Origin: an uncultured Candidatus Saccharibacteria bacterium
Lineage (GTDB): Bacteria > Patescibacteriota > Saccharimonadia > Saccharimonadales > Saccharimonadaceae
Assembly: GCA_937990725.1 (NCBI GenBank)
Contig: CALKQS010000003.1
Span: forward strand, 1 to 25,869
Length of the DNA: 25,869 nt
Direction of reading: 5' to 3'
Shown: positions 13,776 through 21,359 of the stretch, piece by piece
Layout: each line of letters begins with the position of its first letter
How positions within the stretch are numbered: the stretch's first letter is position 1
Program-made: the position numbers and the translations under genes
The notes under the pieces: generated by a model
Seen by the model: only the letters and a program-made list of their open reading frames with translations
What the model was told of the DNA's origin: nothing
Database searches by the model: none

Positions 13776-15938
13776 ATGACACAAGACAAACATCTAGCAT
13801 CACCCAATCTGTCGCCAGCTCAGCGCAGTGCTGAGCTGCGTCAGCTACTCAATCGCTATAGCTATGAATACCATGTGCTTGATGCACCCAGCGTAAGCGA
13901 CGCGGTGTATGATAGCCTCTTTGCCGAGCTCAAACAGCTCGAGGCCGCGCACCCTGCACTCATCACGCCCGATTCGCCTACCCAGCGGGTTGGCAACGTC
14001 CTCAAAGGTGGCTTCGTCAAGGTGCAGCATCGCCGGCGGATGGTTAGCCTCAATGATGTCTTCGACACGGCAGAGGTCGAGGCGTGGGTGCAGCGCATGG
14101 ACAAGCTCTTGCCGGGGCACAAGCACGAGTTTTTTGCCGATATCAAGATGGATGGCTTGGCCTGCGCGCTCATCTATAACGATGGCGTGCTTGTGCAGGC
14201 CGTCACACGGGGCGATAGCTACGTTGGCGAAGATGTAACGAATAATGTGCGGACGATCCGCAATGTGCCGCTACGTCTGCGTGAAGCACCGGGCTTCGAG
14301 CATCTGCTGCAGGGCAGGACGGAGATCCGCGGGGAAATCGTCATGCTCAAGCGCGACTTTGCGGCGCTCAACCAGCGGCAGCAAGCTGCTGGCCAGCCAG
14401 CCTTTGCTAACCCGCGTAACCTCGCGGCTGGCACTATCCGCCAGCTTGACCCAGCACTCGTGGCGCAGCGCCCACTTCATTTTCGGGGTTATGATGTTAT
14501 CCGTGATGACGCGGCTGAGATGCCGACCAACAGCTATGCCTATGATGCCTTGACGGCACTGGGTATCACACGCAACCAGCAAGCGGTGGTCTTTACGAAT
14601 CTAGCCGAGGTAATGAACTTCGTCCAGCAGTGGGGTGAGCAGCGCCGTGATTTGCCGTTTAATACCGATGGCCTCGTGATCAAGATCAACAATCGCGCTC
14701 TCTACGACCGCCTGGGTATGGTGGGTAAGAACCCGCGTGGTGCAGTGGCCTATAAATATGCAGCCGAGCAAGCCACTACCATCGTGCGCGATATCGTCAT
14801 TAGCATTGGCCGGACAGGTGCTGCCACGCCAGTGGCGGTGTTCGACCCAGTCGTCGTGGCTGGCACGACGGTGCAGCACGCCAGCTTGCACAATGCCGAC
14901 GAGATTGCTCGGCTCGATGTGCGACGTGGCGATACTGTGGTTATCTTCAAGGCGGGAGATATCATCCCGCAGGTCGAGCGGGTGCTGCCAGAGCTGCGCC
15001 CAGCCAATACCAAGCCGATTGATTACCCAGCTGAGCTCCAGCGCCAATATCCCGAGCTGCAGTTCGAGCGGCCTGCAGGTGAGGCAGTGTACCGAGTGCG
15101 CGGCGCTAGTAGCTCGCTTATCCTCACACGTGCCCTCACACACTTTGCATCTAAAGGGGCATTGGATATCGACACACTTGGTGAGAAGAATGTCGCTGCA
15201 TTGGTCGAGGCTGGCTTGGTACATGACCTAGCCGATATTTATACGCTGAGGAAGGAGGATCTTCTCCGGCTTGATCGCTTCGCCGAGGTCTCGGCGCAGA
15301 AGCTCATCGATGCTATTGCTGTTGCAAAGCAGCCACCGCTCGAGCGCTTCCTCTACGGCTTGGGTATCCGCCACGTGGGTGCGCAGACGGCAATCGATAT
15401 CGTGAAATATTTTGCAGATGATTTAAAACATGATGAGTCGCAGCAGAGTGGTGTGAATAAAAATCATAATGATTCAGGCGAAAATGCGCCACATGATAAA
15501 TCGCAAACGTCCGCCAATACACTTGCAAATGACAAGCAATTGCTTGGCTTCTTGCGCACTGCCACGCTCGACCAGCTGCAGGCGATTGATGGCATCGGCG
15601 TGGTAGTGGCTGAATCGATCGTCGCGTGGTTCAGTGATGCAGATAACATTGCCTTGCTGGATAAATTTGCTCGGTGCGGTGTCGTGCCACGGCTCGTGCA
15701 ATCGTCGCAGCAGCTCGCTGGTCAAAAATTCGCCATTACTGGCACATTGCAAGCAATGAGTCGCGACCAAGCGGCCGAAAAAATCCGTGCTCTGGGTGGC
15801 ACCTTCCAGAGCAGTGTCAGTAAAGACACCACCTACCTCGTTGCTGGTGGCAAAGTTGGTGCGAGCAAGCGAGCCAAGGCAGAGAAGTATGGTACAATGA
15901 TCCTCACCGAAGGGCAATTTTTAACACTTATCCAATAA
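13776..15938 (+). CDS. ligA: NAD-dependent DNA ligase lacking zinc-finger cysteines
   Basis: This enzyme seals DNA nicks in replication and repair using NAD+. The 720-residue protein has domain Ia (YSYEYHVLDAPSVSDAVYD, then TPDSPTQRVG), the adenylation domain with KMDG (catalytic K124-G127) and VTRGDSYVGEDVTNN, and an OB-fold. A HhH domain (GLGIRHVGAQTA and IDGIGVVVAESI) and a C-terminal BRCT domain (LAGQKFAITGTL onward) follow. Two features are odd. First, the C4 zinc finger between the OB-fold and HhH domains has lost all four cysteines (residues 417-449 read YPAELQRQYPELQ and VRGASSSLI where CPxCG and CxNxxCPAQ are expected). Second, a hydrophilic, Asn/Ser/Asp-rich insertion of about 38 residues (550-587) interrupts the HhH region. 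The catalytic motifs are intact, so the enzyme is probably active. Confidence 0.97.
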   Translation: MTQDKHLASPNLSPAQRSAELRQLLNRYSYEYHVLDAPSVSDAVYDSLFAELKQLEAAHPALITPDSPTQRVGNVLKGGFVKVQHRRRMVSLNDVFDTAEVEAWVQRMDKLLPGHKHEFFADIKMDGLACALIYNDGVLVQAVTRGDSYVGEDVTNNVRTIRNVPLRLREAPGFEHLLQGRTEIRGEIVMLKRDFAALNQRQQAAGQPAFANPRNLAAGTIRQLDPALVAQRPLHFRGYDVIRDDAAEMPTNSYAYDALTALGITRNQQAVVFTNLAEVMNFVQQWGEQRRDLPFNTDGLVIKINNRALYDRLGMVGKNPRGAVAYKYAAEQATTIVRDIVISIGRTGAATPVAVFDPVVVAGTTVQHASLHNADEIARLDVRRGDTVVIFKAGDIIPQVERVLPELRPANTKPIDYPAELQRQYPELQFERPAGEAVYRVRGASSSLILTRALTHFASKGALDIDTLGEKNVAALVEAGLVHDLADIYTLRKEDLLRLDRFAEVSAQKLIDAIAVAKQPPLERFLYGLGIRHVGAQTAIDIVKYFADDLKHDESQQSGVNKNHNDSGENAPHDKSQTSANTLANDKQLLGFLRTATLDQLQAIDGIGVVVAESIVAWFSDADNIALLDKFARCGVVPRLVQSSQQLAGQKFAITGTLQAMSRDQAAEKIRALGGTFQSSVSKDTTYLVAGGKVGASKRAKAEKYGTMILTEGQFLTLIQ

Positions 15939-15953
15939 ACAGGAGAAAGATAT

Positions 15954-16559
15954 ATGGCAACTCCAGAACAACCGCAAAGAGACGAATTAATCGCTGCAGC
16001 GAAAAGCATGGCGCCGTTTCCAATTCTCATGGCAACCTTTATGCTCGTGTATGCTGTGTGGTTTGGTGTAGCATGGGGTGTTATTGGCTGGGCGGTTTTT
16101 GCACTATTTGGTGTGTATGCGGCATGGCTGATTTTTTGCGGCGTGCAGCATATCCGTGTGACGAAAAAATTGCCCAAGCCAGCACCAACGCCAGTTAGCA
16201 AGCGGATCGCTAAGCAGATGCAGCTGCTGAGTACGGTGTCGTATACGCCGCTGTGGGTTATCCTTGCGTTGCTTGGTATATTCCAGCAGCAGATTTATAT
16301 CATGCCAGCGCTTGTGTTGATTGTTGGGCTGCACTTCATTCCACAGGCGAAGATCTTTGACCGGACGATTGATTATTATCTTGCACCTCTCCCCATCTGC
16401 ACGGCATTGATTGGCTTCTACCTTGCCTTCGCGTCGAGCACTTCGTGGCAAGCGGTCTACGCTATCAGTAGTATTGGTGGGGCACTCGCAACCGCAGGAT
16501 ATGGCTTGTATATGGTGCTGAGCCACAAGCAGCTCATGAACGAAATCAACCACGCGTAA
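15954..16559 (+). CDS. Multi-pass membrane protein of unknown function
   Basis: A 201-residue protein with ATG 15954 after AGGAGA (15942-15947), 15 nt past the ligA stop and probably co-transcribed with it. Hydrophobic segments lie at about 22-45, 46-66, 97-112, 115-130, 142-160 and 165-188. A short cytoplasmic linker (TKKLPKPAPTPVSKR) follows the second pair. No motif is recognised and no function is proposed. Confidence 0.75.
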   Translation: MATPEQPQRDELIAAAKSMAPFPILMATFMLVYAVWFGVAWGVIGWAVFALFGVYAAWLIFCGVQHIRVTKKLPKPAPTPVSKRIAKQMQLLSTVSYTPLWVILALLGIFQQQIYIMPALVLIVGLHFIPQAKIFDRTIDYYLAPLPICTALIGFYLAFASSTSWQAVYAISSIGGALATAGYGLYMVLSHKQLMNEINHA

Positions 16560-16565
16560 AAGTGT

Positions 16566-16649
16566 ATGAAAACCAGTGCCAAATCGGCTAGCTTGCAAAA
16601 TGCAAGTGAAAATAAGCGTATAGAATCATCTGAACATATCGCACTATGA
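16566..16649 (+). CDS. Possible 27-residue ORF with NADAR-tail similarity
   Basis: ATG 16566 opens MKTSAKSASLQNASENK and stops at 16647-16649. Its LQNASEN matches LQNTSEN at the C-terminus of the NADAR gene, and the DNA repeat (16593-16615 versus 17208-17230, 21 of 23 bases equal) is in the same frame. It may be the relic of a duplicated gene end. No clear ribosome site is seen. Confidence 0.25.
   Translation: MKTSAKSASLQNASENKRIESSEHIAL
16593..16615 (+). repeat. Direct repeat copy 1, upstream of the NADAR gene
   Basis: A 23-nt segment that recurs at 17208-17230 with two mismatches. The two copies bracket the 25-codon ORF and almost the whole NADAR gene, 615 nt apart. Confidence 0.5.
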
Positions 16650-16677
16650 TTCAAAAATATGATCCTAAAAAGGAGAA

Positions 16678-16755
16678 ATGGTAAATAATAGAAATCAATA
16701 CCAACAAGAGCAAAATCACAGTAAATATCAGTCTATAACAGAGGTAGTATCATGA
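16678..16755 (+). CDS. 25-residue small ORF coupled to the NADAR gene
   Basis: ATG 16678 follows an excellent AAAAAGGAGAA site by only a few bases. The product (MVNNRNQYQQEQ...) is polar and rich in Asn and Gln. Its TGA (16753-16755) overlaps the NADAR ATG (16752) in an ATGA, so it probably delivers ribosomes to that gene. It is more likely a leader peptide than a functional protein. Confidence 0.45.
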   Translation: MVNNRNQYQQEQNHSKYQSITEVVS

Positions 16756-17252
16756 ATATGACAGGCAATGCACACAACAAATCAACCATGGCTGGCTTCT
16801 TTCTAGATGGCTGGTATGTCTTTGATAACTTCGCGCCATGCCAGGTTGAGTGGCGCGGCGTGCTGTACCCCACGAGCGAACATGCCTACCAAGCGGCGCA
16901 TTTTTTTGATACCAATCCAGCGCTGGCAGAGCAGGTGCGCGTGTGCCGCTCGCCGCGCTTGGCATCCGACTTTGCCAACCAGCATAAGGCTGAAGAAGAC
17001 CCTAATTGGGACGATAAGAAGGTGGCAATTATGGGAGAAATTGTGCGCTGCAAGCTTGCTCAGCATGATCTTGTGTGCGAGACACTTATTGCATCGGGCG
17101 ACCGATATATTGTGGAGATGAATGACGATGATAGCTTTTGGGGTTGGGGTAGCGACCATGCTGGGCGCAATGAGCTTGGCAAGATCTGGATGCGTCTACG
17201 CGATGAATTGCAAAATACAAGTGAGAATAATACCATGAATGATGGTGAATAA
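16752..17252 (+). CDS. NADAR-family ADP-ribose glycosidase (YbiA/DUF1768-like)
   Basis: A 166-residue protein. The family pattern is clear: WYVFDNFAPCQVEWRG (about 21-36), YPTSEHAYQAAHFFD (about 40-54), DDSFWGWGSDHAGRNELGKIWMRLRDEL (C-terminal). NADAR enzymes cleave N-glycosidic bonds of ADP-ribose-type substrates, including riboflavin intermediates (YbiA), NAD-derived metabolites and, in some branches, ADP-ribosylated guanine in DNA as DarT antitoxins. The FDNFAP, EHAYQ and WG-GxDxxGxNxLG segments that line the pocket are present. No DarT-like toxin is adjacent. The following genes are nucleotide pyrophosphohydrolases, which favours metabolite repair or nucleotide clean-up. An in-frame Met at residue 16 (MAGFFLDGWYVF) is an alternative start. 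Confidence 0.88.
   Translation: MNMTGNAHNKSTMAGFFLDGWYVFDNFAPCQVEWRGVLYPTSEHAYQAAHFFDTNPALAEQVRVCRSPRLASDFANQHKAEEDPNWDDKKVAIMGEIVRCKLAQHDLVCETLIASGDRYIVEMNDDDSFWGWGSDHAGRNELGKIWMRLRDELQNTSENNTMNDGE
17208..17230 (+). repeat. Direct repeat copy 2, in the 3' end of the NADAR gene
   Basis: The partner of 16593-16615, encoding LQNTSENN near the C-terminus of the NADAR protein. Confidence 0.5.
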
Positions 17253-17352
17253 AATTCATGATGAAATACTTGTGAGATAATAACAAACTCTTGATAGTAG
17301 GCTATATAACCCCAAAAAAACCCAACAACCAACAGGTAAGGAGGACAAGGCA

Positions 17353-17769
17353 ATGGTGCGATTCTATCTCGAAAAGCTCGTACGTGACAAGGTTGTCGAG
17401 AAATGCAAGGCCGACCCGCAGGTGCTCCATACGGAGTATCATCAATTGGATCGCGCGGCGTATCGCTGTGAGTTACAGCGCAAGATTCATGAGGAGGCAA
17501 ACGAGATCCCGCTGGATGATGAGGCGCTAGAGGAAGCGCTGCAGGAGCTGGCAGATCTGCAGGCCGTCCTTGATGCGCTGCGCGATGATTTTGGCTTTTC
17601 ACCTCAGCAGGTGCAAGACGCAGTGGCGCGCAAAGCTGCACACGCTGGCGGCTTTCAAGGGCGCTATTATATTACGTACAATGATTTAGCGGAGGATAGC
17701 AAATGGGTCGAGGTTTTTCGGGTGCAGCCAGAGAAGTATCGGGAAGAGAATAACGAAGGAGACGAATGA
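17353..17769 (+). CDS. MazG-superfamily nucleoside triphosphate pyrophosphohydrolase
   Basis: A 138-residue protein preceded by the strong ribosome site AAGGAGG (17338-17344). It opens LEKLVRDKVVEKC, the 'KLVRDKIP' start of the phosphoribosyl-ATP/MazG-like all-alpha pyrophosphohydrolases. Metal-binding motifs follow: KIHEEANEI (EExxE, about 41-49) and LQELADLQAVLDAL (ExxxD-type, about 63-76). Such enzymes hydrolyse (d)NTPs to monophosphate and pyrophosphate, often as house-cleaning. The C-terminal 40 residues (GGFQGRYYITYND...) fit the standalone family. The stop overlaps the next gene by ATGA, so the two are co-translated. Confidence 0.85.
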   Translation: MVRFYLEKLVRDKVVEKCKADPQVLHTEYHQLDRAAYRCELQRKIHEEANEIPLDDEALEEALQELADLQAVLDALRDDFGFSPQQVQDAVARKAAHAGGFQGRYYITYNDLAEDSKWVEVFRVQPEKYREENNEGDE

Positions 17770-18323
17770 TGCAGCAACCACTATTCATCACAGGCAACCA
17801 GCACAAGGCCGACTATCTCGCGCGTATGCTTGGTATGCCACTGGAGCATCGCAAAATTGATTTGGTAGAGATTCAATCGTCTTCGCCCGAGGAGGTCGTC
17901 CGGCACAAAGTGCGTGAAGCGTATGAGATTGCCCAGCAGCCTGTTCTTGTTGAAGATGTGTCACTGGGGTTTGCAGCGCTGAATGGATTACCTGGCCCAT
18001 TCATTAAGTTCTTCGTTGAGGCACCAGATGGGCTAGAAAAATTATGCCGCATGCTTGATGGATTTGATGATCGATCGGCACTGGCGGTAGGTGTGTTTGG
18101 TTACTATGATGGCTGCGAGATGCACATTTTTCGCAGTGAGCTACCTGGCTGTATTGCAGCGCATCCGCGTGGCGATGGTGGCTTTGGTTGGGATAAAATA
18201 TTTTGCCCAGATGGCTACAATGGCCGGACACGGGCAGAGCTACTGCCCGAGGAAGATGCAGCGACGTATCCTACTATCAAACCAATTGCGGCACTGCGCG
18301 AATTTTTGCAATCTCATAGATAA
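17766..18323 (+). CDS. Non-canonical purine NTP pyrophosphatase (RdgB/HAM1/ITPase-like)
   Basis: A 185-residue protein that removes deaminated purine nucleotides (ITP, dITP, XTP) from the pool. Family motifs appear in order: FITGNQHKADYL (SxNxxK loop, about 7-18), VEDVSLGFAALNGLPGPFIKFF (general base Asp and substrate loop), and GDGGFGWDKIFCPDGY (base-binding loop). The length is slightly below the usual 190-200. Its start overlaps the previous gene's stop (ATGATG/TGA). Either of the two adjacent ATGs could be used. Confidence 0.92.
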   Translation: MMQQPLFITGNQHKADYLARMLGMPLEHRKIDLVEIQSSSPEEVVRHKVREAYEIAQQPVLVEDVSLGFAALNGLPGPFIKFFVEAPDGLEKLCRMLDGFDDRSALAVGVFGYYDGCEMHIFRSELPGCIAAHPRGDGGFGWDKIFCPDGYNGRTRAELLPEEDAATYPTIKPIAALREFLQSHR

Positions 18324-18781
18324 GATTTTGTGTAATTTCTACCACTGTTATATTCCTGAATCGAACACTAATTTTATTCATGGTAATTACTATGTAGCAG
18401 TATATTGATGGTGTGGTAGGTATAAGAGTTTGGATCGATTATACAATATACTGTTGAATGCTTTTTGTTTATATTCAATATAATTGTATACTGCGCGACG
18501 TGAGTAGTGTAGCGCGCTGCTTGATAGCAGGGCATGTATGGGTATGAATCTTACAAAGAGGGAGATATATTGCTTGTAATATGCAAGCAAAAAAGCTCGG
18601 TCATGATGCTGTGAGACGGTGGAAAAAGTAAGCAGTAGAAAGGCGCTTTTTGCGTCGCGTGAGAGCAATATGCAGGCCAAAACAATTGCTACAAAAAGAG
18701 GGTGAGAGAGAAGTGTGACATGACAAACAGTTGCAAAAAGCAAGCAAAAAATCACCAGCCTACGTGAATGAACTCCACAAC
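18324..18781. other. AT-rich intergenic stretch without a recognisable gene
   Basis: No convincing coding frame. A 10-bp inverted repeat CAGTATATTG (18398-18407)/CAATATACTG (18444-18453) and a 7-bp hairpin TTGCTTG/CAAGCAA near 18574-18594 are visible, but no T-run follows either. It separates two convergent transcription units and should contain the pta terminator, which was not located. Confidence 0.6.
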
Positions 18782-19735
18782 CTATTCAGCTGCCATGCTA
18801 CCAACGATCAAACTCGCGCCAATCACATCATCGACACTCGAGCCACGCGAGAGGTCGCTGATTGGCCGCGCAAAGCCTTGCAATATAGGGCCGTAGGCGT
18901 GGCCACCAGCCAGGTGCTCGGCCAGCTTGTAGGCAATATTACCAGAGTTGAGATCGGGGAAGACGAGGACGTTGGCTTGGCCAGCGACGGGGCTGGCGGG
19001 GGCTTTTTTGTGACCAATGGTGGGAACAAGAGTGGCGTCAAGCTGGAGCTCACCATCGATGAGGAGCTCTGGCTGGTGGGCTTGCACCTCTGCGAGTGCG
19101 CGGCGAACCGTCTCGACACTCTGGCCACCTGCACTGCCCAGCGTGGAGTACGATAGCAGCGCAATGCGGGGCTGCCAACCAAGCCGGGTGGCGCTCAAGG
19201 CGCTAGCCTCGGCAATGGCAGCTAGGCCAGCGGCATCTGGTGTGATGTTCATCCCACAGTCGGCAAAGATAAGCAGGCCATCCTCCCCACCAGCAAAGTG
19301 AGGCAGATCCATCACGAAGAAGCTCGATGCATAGCGCACCCCTGGTGCCAGGCCAACGACCTTCAGCGCAGCGCGCAGCACCGCAGCGGTGGGGTGATCA
19401 ATGCCGGCCACCATAGCATCACACATGCCATCGTGGAGCAGCTGAGCGGCGTAGGTGAGTGGGGTAAGGGGAGGTGTGTCAGTAGTATTTGCAGATGGAG
19501 TATCGTGCTGGTGCGGCACCGTCATAATCTCTATACCATCGAGCGAGATGTCTGCATCGGCAGCGGCTTGCCTGATGGCTGCTGGGCTGTCTGCCACAAG
19601 CACAGGCCGCACGGCCTGCCAATCGGCCAGTTGGCGCACGGCGCTGAGGATAATGGGGTTGGTGCCTTCTGGGTAGGCGATGCGTGGTGGGTGAGTGGCG
19701 AGCGCATCGCGGAGGGTGAGTATACGCTGATTCAT
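18782..19735 (-). CDS. pta: Phosphate acetyltransferase
   Basis: This enzyme interconverts acetyl-CoA and acetyl phosphate. The 317-residue protein has the Pta/PTB fold: IAYPEGTNPIILSAV (N-terminal), AQLLHDGMCDAMVAGIDHPTAAVLRAAL, FADCGMNITPDAAGLAAIA, LSYSTLGSAGG, VFPDLNSGNIAYKL and the C-terminal GPILQGFARPISDLSRGSSVDDV. The single-domain form lacks the DRTGG/P-loop extension of long Pta proteins. Start ATG 19735 is fixed by a -10 box 6 nt upstream on the minus strand. No acetate kinase gene is in the window. With acetate kinase it would make ATP from acetyl-CoA, the usual route in fermenting CPR bacteria. Confidence 0.93.
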   Translation of the reverse strand: MNQRILTLRDALATHPPRIAYPEGTNPIILSAVRQLADWQAVRPVLVADSPAAIRQAAADADISLDGIEIMTVPHQHDTPSANTTDTPPLTPLTYAAQLLHDGMCDAMVAGIDHPTAAVLRAALKVVGLAPGVRYASSFFVMDLPHFAGGEDGLLIFADCGMNITPDAAGLAAIAEASALSATRLGWQPRIALLSYSTLGSAGGQSVETVRRALAEVQAHQPELLIDGELQLDATLVPTIGHKKAPASPVAGQANVLVFPDLNSGNIAYKLAEHLAGGHAYGPILQGFARPISDLSRGSSVDDVIGASLIVGSMAAE

Positions 19736-19741
19736 ACTTGT

Positions 19742-19749
19742 AGTATAAT
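19742..19749. promoter_or_regulatory. Overlapping divergent -10 boxes of pta and the GNAT gene
   Basis: On the plus strand TATAAT (19744-19749) lies 6 nt before ATG 19756. On the minus strand TATACT (19747-19742) lies 6 nt before ATG 19735. The two share four base pairs, and both messages would be leaderless. Confidence 0.65.
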
Positions 19750-19755
19750 CGATAT

Positions 19756-20238
19756 ATGGAAGAACTCATAATCGAACAGGCAACCGCCGTCAGCCAGGCT
19801 GATGTGGCGGCAATCGCAGCACTGGGCGATGTGCTGCACCAAGCCGGAACAACCGCGCCAACTACTCCAACTACCTCTGATGCAGCGGCGATGGACGCTT
19901 TGCGCCAGGTGCTAGAAGCAGTGATCGCTGCTGAGAATCAAACGCTGCTTCTGGCTCGTCTTGACGGCAAGGTGGTGGGCATGGCAACGCTCGCGCTGCT
20001 GGTGGGGCCGATCGCTGGGCGCAAGATCTACCTCGATGATTTTGTGACCGACCCATCAGTGCAGGGCAAGGGGGTTGGCTCGCGGTTGTGGGATGCGATG
20101 CTGAGCTGGGGCCAGCAGCACGGTGCCGCCAAACTCACCTTCACCTCCAACCCCAAGCGCCAAGCTGCCCACCGCTTTTATCTCCACAAGGGCGCGACGA
20201 TCTATAACACGACGGTGTTTGAGAAGACGATTGAGTAG
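19756..20238 (+). CDS. GNAT-family N-acetyltransferase
   Basis: A 160-residue acetyl-CoA-dependent acetyltransferase. Motif A is YLDDFVTDPSVQGKGVGSRLWDAML with the QGKGVG pyrophosphate loop (about 105-110). Motif B is TFTSNPKRQAAHRFYLHKGA. A Thr/Pro-rich loop (TTAPTTPTTSD) lies near residues 32-42. The ATG at 19756 is placed exactly at the predicted transcription start of the overlapping divergent promoter. The acceptor substrate is unknown. Divergence from pta, which controls acetyl-CoA, invites but does not prove a functional link. Confidence 0.85.
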   Translation: MEELIIEQATAVSQADVAAIAALGDVLHQAGTTAPTTPTTSDAAAMDALRQVLEAVIAAENQTLLLARLDGKVVGMATLALLVGPIAGRKIYLDDFVTDPSVQGKGVGSRLWDAMLSWGQQHGAAKLTFTSNPKRQAAHRFYLHKGATIYNTTVFEKTIE

Positions 20239-20432
20239 CGTAGGCGCTGAGCTGAAAGCTTCGTTTTTTTCCTGCACCAATTTGCCTTTAGCGAATGGAG
20301 TATGATGGCCGTTAATCCAATCAGCTCTAAAAGGCTAAATCTAGGGCATCTTGTAGTACTTCAGAGGAGGTAGGGAAGAGAATACGGGATTATTCAACCA
20401 CCAAAAATAGCCTTTGTTTTATTACCAATATA

Positions 20433-21047
20433 ATGCGCCGCGTACTGCGACAGAAAGACAGCCAAATAGCACGAACTCAAGCCCAAGAAGCATTCTCCAC
20501 CTTGCAAAGCACCCCGCGCGAACGAGTGACAGCAGCCGACCAAGTGGCGGCAGTGGTGCAGCTGAGCCAGATTGCCTTGCATATGATGACGAAATTTGCC
20601 GATCGGGTGAACGTACACGGCAGCCAGGTGGATGAGACAACGCTAGCAGAAGGGGCTGATTCACCTCTGTTTCCAGGCCAGAGCCGTGCCATCCTTAGGC
20701 TCATAGCACCATATGCCGATGGCTCACGATTGCAGGCGGATGTTGAGATGGCGACATTTTGGCGCGAGCCGCTACAGCCGAGCCTAAGCGACAATGCAAT
20801 AGCTGCGACAACACACGAGGTAAGCCTGGTGAGTGGCTCAAAGCAGCTGCGCTATCGCATTATTACAGAAGGTTATCGCCAGCGGGTGGTGCGCTCACTG
20901 ATTGGCCCGGCATATAGTGGCCAGCCTGCCACTCGCACGATTGGTGAGAGCCAACGGATCGGCCGAGGCGATCAAGTGGTGAGCGGCGCCGAAGTGCGAG
21001 AGCTCTGGAAGGTTCTGAATGGGGCAGAGTCGCTTGATGGCGAGTAG
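20433..21047 (+). CDS. Uncharacterised protein, 204 residues
   Basis: No family recognised. The protein is soluble, with an N-terminal helical part rich in Gln, Ala and Arg (about 1-70), a mixed region, and a basic stretch (YRQRVVRSLIG, about 153-163) followed by a polar tail. No signal peptide or membrane helix. The codon pattern matches neighbouring genes. The start is uncertain: ATG 20433 overlaps a TATAAT (20429-20434), so if that were a promoter box the start would have to lie further downstream, where no good codon exists. The upstream gap 20239-20432 shows only GCTTCG followed by seven T at 20259-20271, a weak terminator candidate for the GNAT gene. The gap 21048-21284 has a similar GGCTTCGCTTTTT. 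Confidence 0.6.
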   Translation: MRRVLRQKDSQIARTQAQEAFSTLQSTPRERVTAADQVAAVVQLSQIALHMMTKFADRVNVHGSQVDETTLAEGADSPLFPGQSRAILRLIAPYADGSRLQADVEMATFWREPLQPSLSDNAIAATTHEVSLVSGSKQLRYRIITEGYRQRVVRSLIGPAYSGQPATRTIGESQRIGRGDQVVSGAEVRELWKVLNGAESLDGE

Positions 21048-21284
21048 TTGAAGTGATTGAGCCTCTAAGGCTTTAAGGCTTCGCTTTTTAGCCTCAGCCG
21101 CCCTTCTACCGCTTTAGGCAGGTAGAATTAAGAACTGGTTGCAAACTAGTATTTATTTTGGCGTTGGGTCGCTCTTGGGGGTGTTGTCAGTCCTTAGCTT
21201 CAAGAGAAAGGAATGATAAAACCTGTGAAATTATAGAAGAGGACTTTTGAGATTCAACTAAAGTCAACGTTCTTCTGAAAAGTA

Positions 21285-21311
21285 AAAAACCAGCCATGAT
21301 AGCTGGTTTTT
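21285..21311. terminator. Bidirectional terminator
   Basis: AAAAACCAGC (21285-21294) and GCTGGTTTTT (21302-21311) form a perfect 10-bp stem with loop CATGATA. A and T tracts on both sides suit convergent termination of the 204-residue gene and the CAP gene. Confidence 0.88.
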
Positions 21312-21359
21312 CTCTGTTCTAAGCAAGTGTTTCTCTCAGATATTCTTGCTTATCCTCTC

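Noticed and set aside
18574..18594. Hairpin TTGCTTG/CAAGCAA as the pta terminator
   Set aside because: Read in the pta direction, the T-run precedes the stem rather than following it.
18731..19156. Plus-strand frame opposite pta
   Set aside because: It is a mirror of the pta coding sequence with no independent support.
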